A stretch of DNA of 64,000 nucleotides from Olleya sediminilitoris (GTDB taxonomy: Bacteria; Bacteroidota; Bacteroidia; Flavobacteriales; Flavobacteriaceae). Position 1 is the stretch's first letter. Every line of letters starts with the position of its first letter. Positions 26,973-36,649 of this stretch are shown piece by piece. The stretch covers positions 1 to 64,000 of the forward strand of contig NZ_JAEMEF010000002.1 in NCBI RefSeq assembly GCF_016785945.1, given 5' to 3'. A model generated the notes under the pieces. It did no database searches. It saw only the letters and a program-made list of their open reading frames with translations, and was not told where the DNA came from. The translations under genes were made by a program, and so were the position numbers.

Positions 26973-29345
26973 ATGGATTATAAAGTATGTTATCATTGTG
27001 GAGATAATTGTACAGAAACCACTATTATTTTAGAAGATAAACCCTTTTGTTGTCAAGGTTGTAAAACAGTTTATGAGATTTTGTCAGAAAGCGATTTAAC
27101 GTGTTATTATGACCTACAGTCTTCTCCAGGCGCTATTCCAAAAGAAATTGAAGGTAAATACGATTTTTTATCTCAAGAAAAAATTATTGAAAAGTTAGTC
27201 GAGTTTTCAGATGATAAAACTCAGATTGTAACACTTTATATTCCGCATATACATTGTAGTTCTTGTATTTGGATTTTAGAAAACCTCAATAAATTAAATA
27301 CAGCCATAACTTTATCGCAAGTTAATTTTGGAAAAAAAACAGTAAGAGTTTCTTACAATACCGAAGCATTTTCGCTTAAACAATTGGTCCTTCTATTAAG
27401 CTCAGTTGGTTATGAGCCATATATTAGTTTAGACGATTATGAAACAGGTCAAGAAAACGTAAATCGTAGTTTAATTTACAAACTAGGTGTCGCAGGATTT
27501 GCTTTTGGAAATGTTATGTTTTTGTCGTTTCCGGAGTATTTTGAGGTTAACGAGTTTTGGTTAGAACAATACAAACATGTTTTTAGATGGGTAATGTTTG
27601 CGTTTTCATTACCTGTAGTGTTTTATGCTGCACAGGATTATTTTGTATCAGCTTACAAAGCAATAAAAACTAAAATATTAAACATTGATATTCCTATAGC
27701 TCTTGGTATAGTTGTTTTATTTATAAGAAGTACTGCCGAAATAGCTTTAGACCTTGGTTCTGGTTTTTTTGATAGTCTAACAGGATTAGTTTTCTTTTTA
27801 TTATTAGGAAAGTTTTTTCAGCAAAAAACCTATTCTTTTTTATCCTTTGAGCGTGACTACAAGTCCTATTTTCCTATTGCAATTACTAAAATAACCAATG
27901 GTTTAGAAACACCTGTTCAGGTATATGATATCCAAAAAGGAGATCGACTTTTAATAAGAAATCAAGAGTTGATACCTGTTGATGGTATTTTAATTAACGG
28001 AAACGCTAAAATAGATTACAGCTTTGTAACAGGAGAGTCTGAAGCTGTAAAAAAACAATCTGGAGATAAGTTATTTGCTGGTGGTAAGCAAACCTCAGGA
28101 GTTATTGAAATGGAAGCTATTAAGTCTGTTGAACAAAGTTATTTAACGCAATTATGGAGTAATGATGTATTTAATAAAAACAAAGAGGATGGATTTACAA
28201 CGTTAACTAATGCTATTAGTAAACGTTTTACAATAGCAGTTTTAAGTATTGCATTTATTGCTACAATAGTATGGTTATTTTTAGATAGTAGTAAAGCTTT
28301 AAATGTATTTACAGCGGTTTTAATTATTGCATGTCCTTGTGCAATTGCTTTATCTGCACCTTTTACTTTTGGGAATTTATTACGAATTTTAGGAAAGAAA
28401 AAATTCTACTTAAAAAATGCATCAGTTTTAGAGCAATTAGCACATGTTGATACATTAATTTTTGATAAAACAGGAACTATAACTTCTAACAAAAAAAGTG
28501 ATGCTCAATATGAAGGTTTACCATTAAACCAAACGGAAGAAACATTACTTAAAAATACTTTAAGAGGATCTAATCATCCTTTAAGTAGAAGTTTATATGA
28601 TATTTTAAAGGAAAATGCTATTGTTACTTTAGATAGTTTTGAAGAACACTTAGGACAAGGTATTGAAGCGACTCATAATACTAACCACATTAAAATAGGG
28701 TCTGCTAAATTTGTAGGTTTTAAAACCGAAACAGCTATACTAAATACAGCTGTACATATTAGTACTAATGATAGTTATAAAGGTAAATTTACTTTTTATA
28801 ACAGTTATCGTAAAGGCTTATCAAAGTTGTTTAATACTTTAAAAAAGCATTATGATTTAGTGATTCTTTCGGGAGATAATGAAGGCGAATTAGAAAACTT
28901 GAAAAAACTACTTCCAGCAAAAACAAAGTTACTTTTTAATCAAAAACCAGATGATAAGCTAGAGTATATTAAATACCATCAATCTGAAGGAGCTAAAGTG
29001 TTAATGGTTGGAGACGGTTTAAACGATGCTGGAGCTTTGGCACAAAGTAATGTTGGTATAGCAATATCCGAAAATGTTAATGTGTTTTCGCCTGCTTGTG
29101 ATGCCATTTTAGATGCAAGTAAGTTTAATCAGTTAGATCAATATATTAAGGCTTCTAAAAGTGCTATAAAAATTATAAAATGGAGCTTTGTATTGTCTTT
29201 TTGTTACAATGTTGTGGGATTATATTTTGCGGTTACTGGTCAATTAGCTCCTGTTATAGCTGCTATTTTAATGCCTTTAAGTTCTATTAGTATTGTAGTG
29301 TTTACAACATTAGCTACAAATTTGATTGGACGACGATTGCAGTAG
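26973..29345 (+). CDS. ccoI: Copper-transporting P1B-type ATPase CcoI for cbb3 oxidase assembly
   Basis: A 790-residue P-type ATPase. It starts with a Cys-rich metal-binding domain (CYHCGDNC, CCQGCK), then a degenerate HMA domain (IPHIHCSSCIWILENL, ~89-150), membrane helices, a TGES loop, the CPC ion-transfer motif (ACPCAIALSAP, ~453), phosphorylation DKTGT (~497) and GDGLNDAGAL. It supplies copper for the CuB centre of cbb3 oxidase. It is next to the cco operon but has its own operator-bearing promoter. Confidence 0.9.
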   Translation: MDYKVCYHCGDNCTETTIILEDKPFCCQGCKTVYEILSESDLTCYYDLQSSPGAIPKEIEGKYDFLSQEKIIEKLVEFSDDKTQIVTLYIPHIHCSSCIWILENLNKLNTAITLSQVNFGKKTVRVSYNTEAFSLKQLVLLLSSVGYEPYISLDDYETGQENVNRSLIYKLGVAGFAFGNVMFLSFPEYFEVNEFWLEQYKHVFRWVMFAFSLPVVFYAAQDYFVSAYKAIKTKILNIDIPIALGIVVLFIRSTAEIALDLGSGFFDSLTGLVFFLLLGKFFQQKTYSFLSFERDYKSYFPIAITKITNGLETPVQVYDIQKGDRLLIRNQELIPVDGILINGNAKIDYSFVTGESEAVKKQSGDKLFAGGKQTSGVIEMEAIKSVEQSYLTQLWSNDVFNKNKEDGFTTLTNAISKRFTIAVLSIAFIATIVWLFLDSSKALNVFTAVLIIACPCAIALSAPFTFGNLLRILGKKKFYLKNASVLEQLAHVDTLIFDKTGTITSNKKSDAQYEGLPLNQTEETLLKNTLRGSNHPLSRSLYDILKENAIVTLDSFEEHLGQGIEATHNTNHIKIGSAKFVGFKTETAILNTAVHISTNDSYKGKFTFYNSYRKGLSKLFNTLKKHYDLVILSGDNEGELENLKKLLPAKTKLLFNQKPDDKLEYIKYHQSEGAKVLMVGDGLNDAGALAQSNVGIAISENVNVFSPACDAILDASKFNQLDQYIKASKSAIKIIKWSFVLSFCYNVVGLYFAVTGQLAPVIAAILMPLSSISIVVFTTLATNLIGRRLQ

Positions 29346-29436
29346 GTTTTAAAGTAGAAAAACAGTCTCCATTAGTAGAAGAAACGTTTAGAGTTAGGGC
29401 ATAAGTTTCGGTATGAAAAAACGACTTATGGCTGTA

Positions 29437-29450
29437 TTTCCGCGAAAGCG
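29437..29450 (+). repeat. 14-bp motif TTTCCGCGAAAGCG, inverted copy at 35727
   Basis: The motif recurs in opposite orientation at 35727-35740, so one copy lies on each side of the cco operon. The core CGCGAAAGCG is itself partly palindromic. The surrounding 220-bp gap (29346-29565) otherwise holds only the ccoS promoter. Confidence 0.6.
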
Positions 29451-29500
29451 AAAAACAATCTTAAAATAATCTTAATTTTTTTTGATAAATCTGCTTAAAC

Positions 29501-29544
29501 ATGATAAATGTCATCTTTTAAAAAGCCCTTCTAATTTACTTTTG
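29501..29544 (+). promoter_or_regulatory. cco operon promoter: Crp1-type operator plus -7 box
   Basis: Operator ATGATAAATGTCAT (29501-29514, centre 29507.5); box TACTTTTG (29537-29544). Spacing is 29.5 bp and the ccoS start is 21 bp beyond the box. Confidence 0.85.
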
Positions 29545-29565
29545 TAACATAACTTCTTAATAGGT

Positions 29566-29760
29566 ATGAGTGTTATTTATATTTTACTTACGGTCAGTGT
29601 CATAGTGGCAATAGGCTTTTTTGCAGCGTTTATTCTGGCTGTTAAAAATGGACAATTTGATGATGGGTATACACCATCTGTACGTATGCTTTTTGATGAC
29701 GAATTGGTTAAAAGCAAACACACACTAACAAAAAACAATAAAAAGACTAATCACAATTAA
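29566..29760 (+). CDS. ccoS: cbb3 oxidase assembly protein CcoS
   Basis: A 64-residue protein with one membrane helix (residues ~3-25) and the CcoS/FixS signature AVKNGQFDDGYTPSVRML. It is needed for cofactor insertion into cbb3 oxidase. It is the first gene of the cco operon and ends 2 bp before ccoN. Confidence 0.9.
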   Translation: MSVIYILLTVSVIVAIGFFAAFILAVKNGQFDDGYTPSVRMLFDDELVKSKHTLTKNNKKTNHN

Positions 29761-29762
29761 TT

Positions 29763-31961
29763 ATGGAAATGCAGCAATTTTATTACGATAACAAGATCGT
29801 TAAAAAGTTTCTTTATGCTACTATGCTCTGGGGAGTTGTAGGTATGCTTGTAGGGCTTATTTTAGCGTTCATGTTTTTATTCCCAAACATGACTGATGGG
29901 ATTTCATGGCTAAGCTTTGGTCGTTTAAGACCGTTACACACTAATGCAGTAATTTTTGCATTTGTTGGTAATGCTATTTTTGCAGGAGTGTATTACTCGA
30001 CGCAACGTTTACTTAAGGCTAGAATGTATAGCGATTTATTAAGTAATATTAATTTTTGGGGTTGGCAGTTAATTATTGTTGGTGCTGCTATTACATTACC
30101 TTTAGGTTATTCTACTTCAAAAGAATATGCAGAACTTGAATGGCCTTTTGATATTGCTATTGCTTTAATTTGGGTAGCTTTTGGAGCTAATTTAATTGGT
30201 ACAATGCTAAAACGTCGTCAACGTCATTTATATGTTGCGATTTGGTTTTACATAGCAACGTTTGTAACGGTTGCAGTTTTACATATTTTTAATAGTTTAG
30301 AGATGCCTGTAAGTTTTACAGGAATGAAAAGTTACTCGGTTTACGCAGGTGTACAAGATGCCTTAGTACAATGGTGGTATGGTCATAATGCGGTTGCGTT
30401 TTTCTTAACGACTCCATTTTTAGGGTTAATGTACTACTTTGTGCCTAAAGCAGCAAACAGACCTGTTTACTCTTACAGATTATCTATTGTACACTTTTGG
30501 TCTTTAATATTTATATATATATGGGCTGGACCACACCATTTATTATATACCGCTTTACCAGAATGGGCTCAGAATTTAGGAGTTGCATTTTCAGTAATGC
30601 TACTAATGCCATCTTGGGGAGGAATGATAAATGGGTTATTAACACTTCGTGGTGCTTGGGATAAAGTACGTGTTGATCCTGTACTTAAATTTATGGTAGT
30701 AGCTATTACTGGTTATGGTATGGCAACCTTTGAAGGACCAATGTTATCGCTTAAAAATGTAAATGCAATTGCACACTTTACAGATTGGATTATTGCACAC
30801 GTACACGTTGGTGCATTAGCATGGAATGGGTTTTTAACTTTTGGTATGATTTATTATCTAGTACCAAAATTATTTAAAACTAAATTATACTCTTTAGCAT
30901 TGGCTAACCTTCACTTTTGGATAGGAACTTTAGGTATTATCATGTATGCATTACCAATGTACGTAGCTGGATTTACACAAGCTAGTATGTGGAAGCAATT
31001 TAATCCAGATGGAAATATAAAATACGGTAATTTCCTTGAAACAGTAACCGAGATTATGCCAATGTATTGGATGCGTGCTATTGGAGGAACATTGTATTTA
31101 ACAGGAATGCTAATTTTAGTATTTAACGTTATTCAAACTATAAGAAAAGGAAGCACTGTTGAAGATGAACTAGCAGAAGCTGCTGCATTACAACGTGTGT
31201 CTAAAAAACGTGTCGCTGGAGAAGGATGGCACACCTGGTTAGAACGTAAACCAATTAGATTAACAATTGGAGCAACTATAGCTATTTTAATTGGTGGTGT
31301 AGTGCAAATTGTACCAACTATAATGGTTAAGTCTAATATTCCAACAATTAGTAGTGTTCAACCTTATTCGCCTTTAGAATTAGAAGGTCGTGATATTTAT
31401 ATACGTGAAGGTTGTGTTGGGTGTCACTCGCAAATGGTACGTCCTTTTAGAAGTGAGGTAGAGCGTTATGGCGAGTACAGTAAAGCAGGAGAGTTTGTCT
31501 ATGATCATCCATTTTTATGGGGAAGTAAACGTACTGGACCAGATTTACATCGTGTAGGAGGAAAGTACTCAGATAACTGGCACTTTAACCACATGTACGA
31601 TCCTCAAGCGATGAATAAAAAGTCAATTATGCCAAGATATCAATGGTTAATTGAAGATGAACTTGATAAATCTCAAATTGAAGATAAAATGAGAGTTATG
31701 GTGTCGTTAGGTGTACCATATACAGAAGAAGATATTGCTAATGCTAAAGCAGAAATGTTAGCACAAGGAACACAAATAGAGAAAAACCTATACACAGATC
31801 CTGATTTTGCAAAGTCTTATGAAGCTAGTAAGAAAAAAGGTGGAGATGATTTTGTAGAAATGAGAAACAGAGAGATTGTTGCTGTAATAGCTTACCTGCA
31901 ACGTCTGGGAACAGATATTAAAGTAGAACAAACAGAAGAAGAAACAACAGTACAAAACTAA
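29763..31961 (+). CDS. ccoN: Fused cbb3 cytochrome oxidase subunits CcoN-CcoO
   Basis: A 732-residue fusion. The first ~470 residues are the 12-helix heme-copper subunit I (RPLHTNAVIFAFVGN, WWYGHNAVAFFLT, HVHVGALAWNGF). After a short linker the CcoO part follows: one membrane helix and a membrane-bound cytochrome c domain with CVGCHSQMVRPF at about residue 550. The complex reduces O2 at low tension. The N-O fusion is usual in Bacteroidetes, while separate genes are the rule in Proteobacteria. Confidence 0.93.
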   Translation: MEMQQFYYDNKIVKKFLYATMLWGVVGMLVGLILAFMFLFPNMTDGISWLSFGRLRPLHTNAVIFAFVGNAIFAGVYYSTQRLLKARMYSDLLSNINFWGWQLIIVGAAITLPLGYSTSKEYAELEWPFDIAIALIWVAFGANLIGTMLKRRQRHLYVAIWFYIATFVTVAVLHIFNSLEMPVSFTGMKSYSVYAGVQDALVQWWYGHNAVAFFLTTPFLGLMYYFVPKAANRPVYSYRLSIVHFWSLIFIYIWAGPHHLLYTALPEWAQNLGVAFSVMLLMPSWGGMINGLLTLRGAWDKVRVDPVLKFMVVAITGYGMATFEGPMLSLKNVNAIAHFTDWIIAHVHVGALAWNGFLTFGMIYYLVPKLFKTKLYSLALANLHFWIGTLGIIMYALPMYVAGFTQASMWKQFNPDGNIKYGNFLETVTEIMPMYWMRAIGGTLYLTGMLILVFNVIQTIRKGSTVEDELAEAAALQRVSKKRVAGEGWHTWLERKPIRLTIGATIAILIGGVVQIVPTIMVKSNIPTISSVQPYSPLELEGRDIYIREGCVGCHSQMVRPFRSEVERYGEYSKAGEFVYDHPFLWGSKRTGPDLHRVGGKYSDNWHFNHMYDPQAMNKKSIMPRYQWLIEDELDKSQIEDKMRVMVSLGVPYTEEDIANAKAEMLAQGTQIEKNLYTDPDFAKSYEASKKKGGDDFVEMRNREIVAVIAYLQRLGTDIKVEQTEEETTVQN

Positions 31962-31967
31962 ACTATC

Positions 31968-32159
31968 ATGTTAAAATTTGTAAAAAATCATTTAGAAAGT
32001 ATTACTGGTGTAGAGATATATCCAATCCTTTCATTACTTATATTCTTTGGCTTTTTTGTAGTACTTTTTTGGTGGGTTATTACTGCCAAAAAAGACTACA
32101 TCACTAAAGTAAGTAATATTCCATTAGAATTAGATAACCAAAACGAAACCGAAATATGA
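31968..32159 (+). CDS. ccoQ: cbb3 oxidase subunit CcoQ
   Basis: A 63-residue protein with one membrane helix (IYPILSLLIFFGFFVVLFWW) and a KKDYITKVSNIPLE tail typical of flavobacterial CcoQ. It stabilises the oxidase. It overlaps ccoP by 4 bp. Confidence 0.82.
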   Translation: MLKFVKNHLESITGVEIYPILSLLIFFGFFVVLFWWVITAKKDYITKVSNIPLELDNQNETEI

Positions 32160-33124
32160 AAAATTTATTCCCATCATACATCAGAGTTCCTGTAGTGTTT
32201 TTTATCATCTTCGGAATGGTAGAGTATTTTGTTGACTCTGGTGATAAACCTGCTTTTTTAGAGTACCCAATAATAATGTTGTTTTTATTATTAATACTAT
32301 TTGTATTAATAGCAATTGAAGGTATTGTTGGAGCTATTGAAAGTGTTTTGTTTCAAAGTTTAGACGAAGCTGGTAAAGCACGTTACATAGCAAATGCTTC
32401 AAAAGTACCACAGTTTAAAAAACTTAAAGCATTATATGCTAAACTTAAAGGAGATGAAACACCTATTGAGGAAGAACACGAAATTATTTTAGATCATAAT
32501 TATGACGGAATAAAGGAGTTAGATAATAATTTACCACCTTGGTGGCTATATTCTTGGTATGCTTCAATGGTTTTTGCTGCAATTTATTTATTCAATTTTC
32601 ATGTTACAGGAAGCTCAGATACTCAGTATGAAGAATTAGATAATGAGTATGCTCAAGCTAAAATTGAAATTGAAGCTTATAAAAAGACTGCCAAAAACTT
32701 AGTTGATGTAAACTCGGTTGTTTTACTAACAGATGCTGCAGATTTATCAAATGGTAAGAAAATATTTGGAGCTAACTGTGTGGCATGTCACATGGCTGAT
32801 GGAGGAGGAGGAATTGGACCAAATCTAACAGATAAATATTGGATATTAGGAGGAGACATTAAAAGTGTGTTTAGAACAATATCTGAAGGAGGTCGATCTG
32901 GAAAAGGAATGATCTCTTGGAAAAAAGAAGGTTTAAAACCAGTCGAAATGGCTCAAGTAGCAAGTTATGTATTGTCTTTACAAGGTACAACGCCTGCAAG
33001 TCCTAAAGATCCAGAAGGAGACATTTGGCAACCAGAAGATACAGAGGATACAACAACACCAACTGAAACAATTGAAACTACTGAAGATTTAGAAATAGAA
33101 GAGTCTGTTTCAATGAATAATTAA
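32156..33124 (+). CDS. ccoP: cbb3 oxidase cytochrome c subunit CcoP
   Basis: A 322-residue protein: two N-terminal membrane helices, a third helix (~125-145, PPWWLYSWYASMVFAAIYLF) and a periplasmic cytochrome c domain with a single heme motif, CVACH, at about residue 207 and axial Met in GKGMISW. Proteobacterial CcoP carries two hemes; the mono-heme form with an extra N-terminal membrane region is the Bacteroidetes type. The acidic Thr/Glu-rich tail (from ~285) is low complexity. Confidence 0.9.
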   Translation: MKNLFPSYIRVPVVFFIIFGMVEYFVDSGDKPAFLEYPIIMLFLLLILFVLIAIEGIVGAIESVLFQSLDEAGKARYIANASKVPQFKKLKALYAKLKGDETPIEEEHEIILDHNYDGIKELDNNLPPWWLYSWYASMVFAAIYLFNFHVTGSSDTQYEELDNEYAQAKIEIEAYKKTAKNLVDVNSVVLLTDAADLSNGKKIFGANCVACHMADGGGGIGPNLTDKYWILGGDIKSVFRTISEGGRSGKGMISWKKEGLKPVEMAQVASYVLSLQGTTPASPKDPEGDIWQPEDTEDTTTPTETIETTEDLEIEESVSMNN

Positions 33125-33134
33125 ATAAAAACAA

Positions 33135-34559
33135 ATGGAAGCTCCAGATAACGAGAGTTTTAGAGACTCGATTGCAACAATTAATGAAGACGGTAAACGC
33201 GCTTGGATTTTTCCTAAAAAACCAAGTGGTAAGTTTTATGACTACAGGAAAATTGTAAGTTATGTTTTATTAGCCTTTTTATTTGCAGCTCCATTTGTTA
33301 AAATTAATGGTAATCAGTTTTTGCTATTCAATGTATTAGAGCGTCGTTTTAATATTTTTGGATTTCCGTTTTGGCCTCAAGATTTTCACTTGTTTGTCAT
33401 CTCAATGATTATTGGTGTTGTTTTTATAACCTTATTTACAGTTGCTTTTGGTCGTATATTTTGTGGATGGATTTGTCCTCAAACTATATTTCTAGAAATG
33501 GTATTTAGACGTATAGAATATTGGATAGATGGAGACAGAGGTGCACAAATGAAGCTTAAACGCTCTAAATGGACACCACAAAAAATAAGAAAACGCCTTT
33601 TAAAACATACTATTTTTGTAATTATTTCATTTTTAATAGCTAATGTGTTTTTAGCGTATTTAATTGGTAGTGATAAATTATTAAATTATGTAACAGAAGG
33701 TCCTTTTAAGCACTTATCTACATTATTTCCATTATTAATATTTACTGGATTATTCTACTTTGTGTTTTCATGGTTTAGAGAGCAAGTCTGTATTATAGCT
33801 TGTCCTTATGGACGTTTACAAGGTGTACTTTTAGATAACAAATCAATAATAGTAGCTTATGACCATAAAAGAGGAGAAGGAGAAAACGGTCGAAAAAAAT
33901 TCCGTAAAAACGAAGACAGAGCAGCTTTAGGACATGGAGATTGTATAGATTGTATGCAATGTGTAAATGTCTGTCCAACTGGTATAGATATTAGAAATGG
34001 AACACAGTTAGAATGCGTTAATTGTACAGCTTGTATTGACGAGTGTGATACAATTATGGATAAAGTTGGGTTGCCTAAAGGGCTAATCCGTTATGCTAGC
34101 GAGGACAATATAGAGAAAAAAGAACCTTTTAAACTCACAACACGTCTTAAAGCATATATCGTAGTTTTAGTCATATTAACAGGCGTTTTATTTGCAATGC
34201 TTCAATTACGTAATGATGTAGAAGCAAGAGTACTTAGATTGCCTGGTCAATTATACGAGCATAAAGAGAATAACATTATAAGTAACGTGTTTACCTATAA
34301 ATTGGTTAATAAAACAACACAACAAATTGAAAATGTTAGCTTCAAATTGCAAGATTATCAAGGTACTATCAAATTGGTGTCTGCCGACCATAGTTTTGTG
34401 GTTCCTGAGCAAGGATTAGCAGAAGGAACGTTGTTTATAGAGTTAAATGAAAACGATTTAAAAGGAGATAAAACCAAATTAACTATACAAGTTTATAGTG
34501 GACAGAAATTAATAGAAACCACAACAGTTAACTTTTTAGGACCAAGAAGCTATAATTAA
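33135..34559 (+). CDS. ccoG: Ferredoxin-like cbb3 accessory protein CcoG
   Basis: A 474-residue membrane protein with about five helices and two 4Fe-4S clusters (GDCIDCMQCVNVCPTGID and LECVNCTACIDECD, ~265-305), plus an upstream GWICPQTIF and CIIACPYGRLQG. The C-terminal domain is an Ig-like fold (~370-470). This is the CcoG/RdxA/FixG family, linked to copper reduction during cbb3 assembly. It is 10 bp after ccoP. Confidence 0.92.
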   Translation: MEAPDNESFRDSIATINEDGKRAWIFPKKPSGKFYDYRKIVSYVLLAFLFAAPFVKINGNQFLLFNVLERRFNIFGFPFWPQDFHLFVISMIIGVVFITLFTVAFGRIFCGWICPQTIFLEMVFRRIEYWIDGDRGAQMKLKRSKWTPQKIRKRLLKHTIFVIISFLIANVFLAYLIGSDKLLNYVTEGPFKHLSTLFPLLIFTGLFYFVFSWFREQVCIIACPYGRLQGVLLDNKSIIVAYDHKRGEGENGRKKFRKNEDRAALGHGDCIDCMQCVNVCPTGIDIRNGTQLECVNCTACIDECDTIMDKVGLPKGLIRYASEDNIEKKEPFKLTTRLKAYIVVLVILTGVLFAMLQLRNDVEARVLRLPGQLYEHKENNIISNVFTYKLVNKTTQQIENVSFKLQDYQGTIKLVSADHSFVVPEQGLAEGTLFIELNENDLKGDKTKLTIQVYSGQKLIETTTVNFLGPRSYN

Positions 34560-34570
34560 AACACAGTATT

Positions 34571-35017
34571 ATGAAATTAAATTGGGGAACAGCAGTCGTA
34601 ATAGCATTTATATTATTTATAAGCTTTATCATGTACTTTGTAATAGCCATGAATACAGACAAAAGTCTAGATCATGACTTGGTAAATGATAATTATTACA
34701 AACAAGAGTTAGAATATCAAAACGATATTAATAAAGAAAAAAATGCTAAAACTTTAGCATCTAAATTAACTTGGGAAAAAACACCAGAAGGTATGCAAAT
34801 ACACTTCCCTAAAGAGTTGGATTATAAAACAATAAAAGGACAAGTGTTCCTATACAGACCATCTAATAAGCAATTAGACTTCAATACCACAATTTTGTTG
34901 TCTAACCACACTTTGCTCATACCTGACAATCGTTTGTTAGATGGTCGTTGGAACCTTAAAATAGATTGGTCTTATAACAACAATAACTACATGTTTAAAG
35001 ATCAAATACAATACTAA
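34571..35017 (+). CDS. ccoH: cbb3 assembly protein CcoH/FixH-like
   Basis: A 148-residue protein with one N-terminal membrane helix (residues ~5-27), the NYYKQELEYQNDI motif of FixH and a periplasmic beta domain. It overlaps the next gene by one base. It acts in copper delivery or assembly of cbb3 oxidase. Confidence 0.85.
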   Translation: MKLNWGTAVVIAFILFISFIMYFVIAMNTDKSLDHDLVNDNYYKQELEYQNDINKEKNAKTLASKLTWEKTPEGMQIHFPKELDYKTIKGQVFLYRPSNKQLDFNTTILLSNHTLLIPDNRLLDGRWNLKIDWSYNNNNYMFKDQIQY

Positions 35018-35718
35018 TGTTATTAACAGCATTCATATTTGGATTATTAGGAAGCTTTCACTGCGTTGGTATGTGTGGTCCAATAGCCTTTATGTTGCCT
35101 GTTGACAGAAGTAATTCAATTAAAAAAATATCACAAATAACAGCTTATCACATTGGTCGTTTATTAGCCTATACTATTATTGGTCTAATTTTCGGGCTAA
35201 TAGGTAAAAGCTTGTATATATTTGGATTACAACAAAAATTGTCCATCATAATTGGTGTGTTAATGATTGTTGTTATTGTGTTTCCATATAAAAAAATAGG
35301 TCAAAACTTTATAGTAAAACCTATTTATAAAGCAGTAGGTTTTGTAAAAAAACAAATGGGACAAGCCTTAAAAAAGAAAACAGCAGACACATTTTTAACC
35401 ATTGGTTTTTTAAACGGATTTTTACCCTGTGGATTAGTTTATATGGCAGTTTTTGGAGCCATAGCTACAGGTACAGCTTGGCAAGGAGGTCTGTACATGT
35501 CTTTTTTTGGTCTAGGTACCATACCTTTAATGACCACAGCAATTTACTTAGGTAAATTTTTAAATGCACAAGTTAAACAACGTATTCAAAAAGCCATTCC
35601 TGTGTTTATAGTCGTTATTGGAATATTATTTATTTTACGTGGTTTAGGGTTAGGTATACCTTATATATCGCCAAAGCCTGTCGTAGAAATGGTTAGTAGC
35701 GCAATAGATTGCCATTAA
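35017..35718 (+). CDS. DsbD-like transmembrane protein of the cco operon (TauE/SafE superfamily)
   Basis: A 233-residue protein with about six membrane helices. It starts MLLTAFIFGLLGSFHCVGMCGP; the Cys pair in FHCVGMCGP and the FLNGFLPCGLVYMA motif in the middle are typical of the cytochrome c biogenesis/DsbD_2 family found at the end of cco operons. It may move electrons or copper across the membrane for oxidase maturation. It is the last gene of the operon. Confidence 0.8.
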   Translation: MLLTAFIFGLLGSFHCVGMCGPIAFMLPVDRSNSIKKISQITAYHIGRLLAYTIIGLIFGLIGKSLYIFGLQQKLSIIIGVLMIVVIVFPYKKIGQNFIVKPIYKAVGFVKKQMGQALKKKTADTFLTIGFLNGFLPCGLVYMAVFGAIATGTAWQGGLYMSFFGLGTIPLMTTAIYLGKFLNAQVKQRIQKAIPVFIVVIGILFILRGLGLGIPYISPKPVVEMVSSAIDCH

Positions 35719-35726
35719 AAAAATAA

Positions 35727-35740
35727 CGCTTTCGCGGAAA
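35727..35740 (-). repeat. Inverted copy of the 14-bp TTTCCGCGAAAGCG motif
   Basis: CGCTTTCGCGGAAA lies 9 bp after the last cco gene, in inverted orientation to 29437-29450. It might assist termination through its partial palindrome, but no T tract follows. Confidence 0.6.
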
Positions 35741-35816
35741 TTTTGCCAGGCAGCTAAAAACTTATAATTTAATTGTAAATTAGAGGAAGCTAAATAATTT
35801 TTAATTCTGTATTTAA

Positions 35817-36644
35817 ATGAAAAACATAATATTACTTACCGATTTTTCCAATAGTTCAAAAAATGCAATGCACTACGCATTACAGTTATTTGCCAACCAA
35901 ACCATAAATTTTCATTTGGTATACGTGCATAAAGCTTCTGCATTTACTTCAGCAGATTTAATGACTACAGGTAATGATAATTTATATGCTTCAATAGTAA
36001 AATCACCAAAAGAAGATTTAGAAGATTTAGTCGTAAGGCTTAAAAATTCATTTAAAAATAAAAAACATACATATACAACACATATAGATTTTGATGTGTT
36101 TACAGATGCAGTCAATCAATTAGTAGACACTAAAAAGATAGATTTAATTGTAATGGGTACTAATGGTGTAACAGGTGCAGATGAGGTTGTTTTTGGTAGT
36201 CATACGCTAAACGTTATTAGAAAAGTGATTTGTCCTACATTAATAATACCTAAAGATTTTAAATTTATTAAACCTAATAATGTATTATTACCTTTAGATT
36301 TAAAAGACCAATTAACAGCGCAACGTTTAAAAAATATTGTAAATGTAATAGGTGAAGGTAATGGACATTTTCATGTATTACGCATCAATCAAGATAATAC
36401 AGATGTAACCTTTGATGATCAAGCAGTTTTAAAGCAATTATTACAAGATAGTCTTTACAATTATTACAATATATCAAATGTGCCAATGCATTACGTAATC
36501 GATACATATGTGCAAACAAATACTATAGATTTAGAAGTGTTTATAATCCAAAAAACAAGCTTTTTAGAACGCCTGTTTTCTGGATCACCAATTACTAAAC
36601 ACAGTAAGATTGCAGTAGTACCACTTTTTATATTACACGATTAA
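35817..36644 (+). CDS. Two-domain universal stress protein
   Basis: A 275-residue protein with a complete N-terminal Usp domain (ILLTDFSNSSKNAMHYAL start, ATP-loop-like VMGTNGVTGADEVVFGSHT at ~120-140) and a degenerate C-terminal Usp domain that lacks the glycine-rich loop. It follows the cco operon on the same strand with a 98-bp gap and has no Crp-type operator that I can see. A role in low-oxygen survival is likely from context. Confidence 0.82.
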   Translation: MKNIILLTDFSNSSKNAMHYALQLFANQTINFHLVYVHKASAFTSADLMTTGNDNLYASIVKSPKEDLEDLVVRLKNSFKNKKHTYTTHIDFDVFTDAVNQLVDTKKIDLIVMGTNGVTGADEVVFGSHTLNVIRKVICPTLIIPKDFKFIKPNNVLLPLDLKDQLTAQRLKNIVNVIGEGNGHFHVLRINQDNTDVTFDDQAVLKQLLQDSLYNYYNISNVPMHYVIDTYVQTNTIDLEVFIIQKTSFLERLFSGSPITKHSKIAVVPLFILHD

Positions 36645-36649
36645 ATAAT

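Noticed and set aside
29413-29469. 18-codon basic ORF containing the CCGCGAAAGCG motif
   Set aside because: Too short, formed mainly by the repeat, with no promoter or conserved feature.
29543-29558. Second Crp2-type site at the ccoS promoter (TGTAAC at 29543)
   Set aside because: Only the left half matches; the right half has at most two matching bases.
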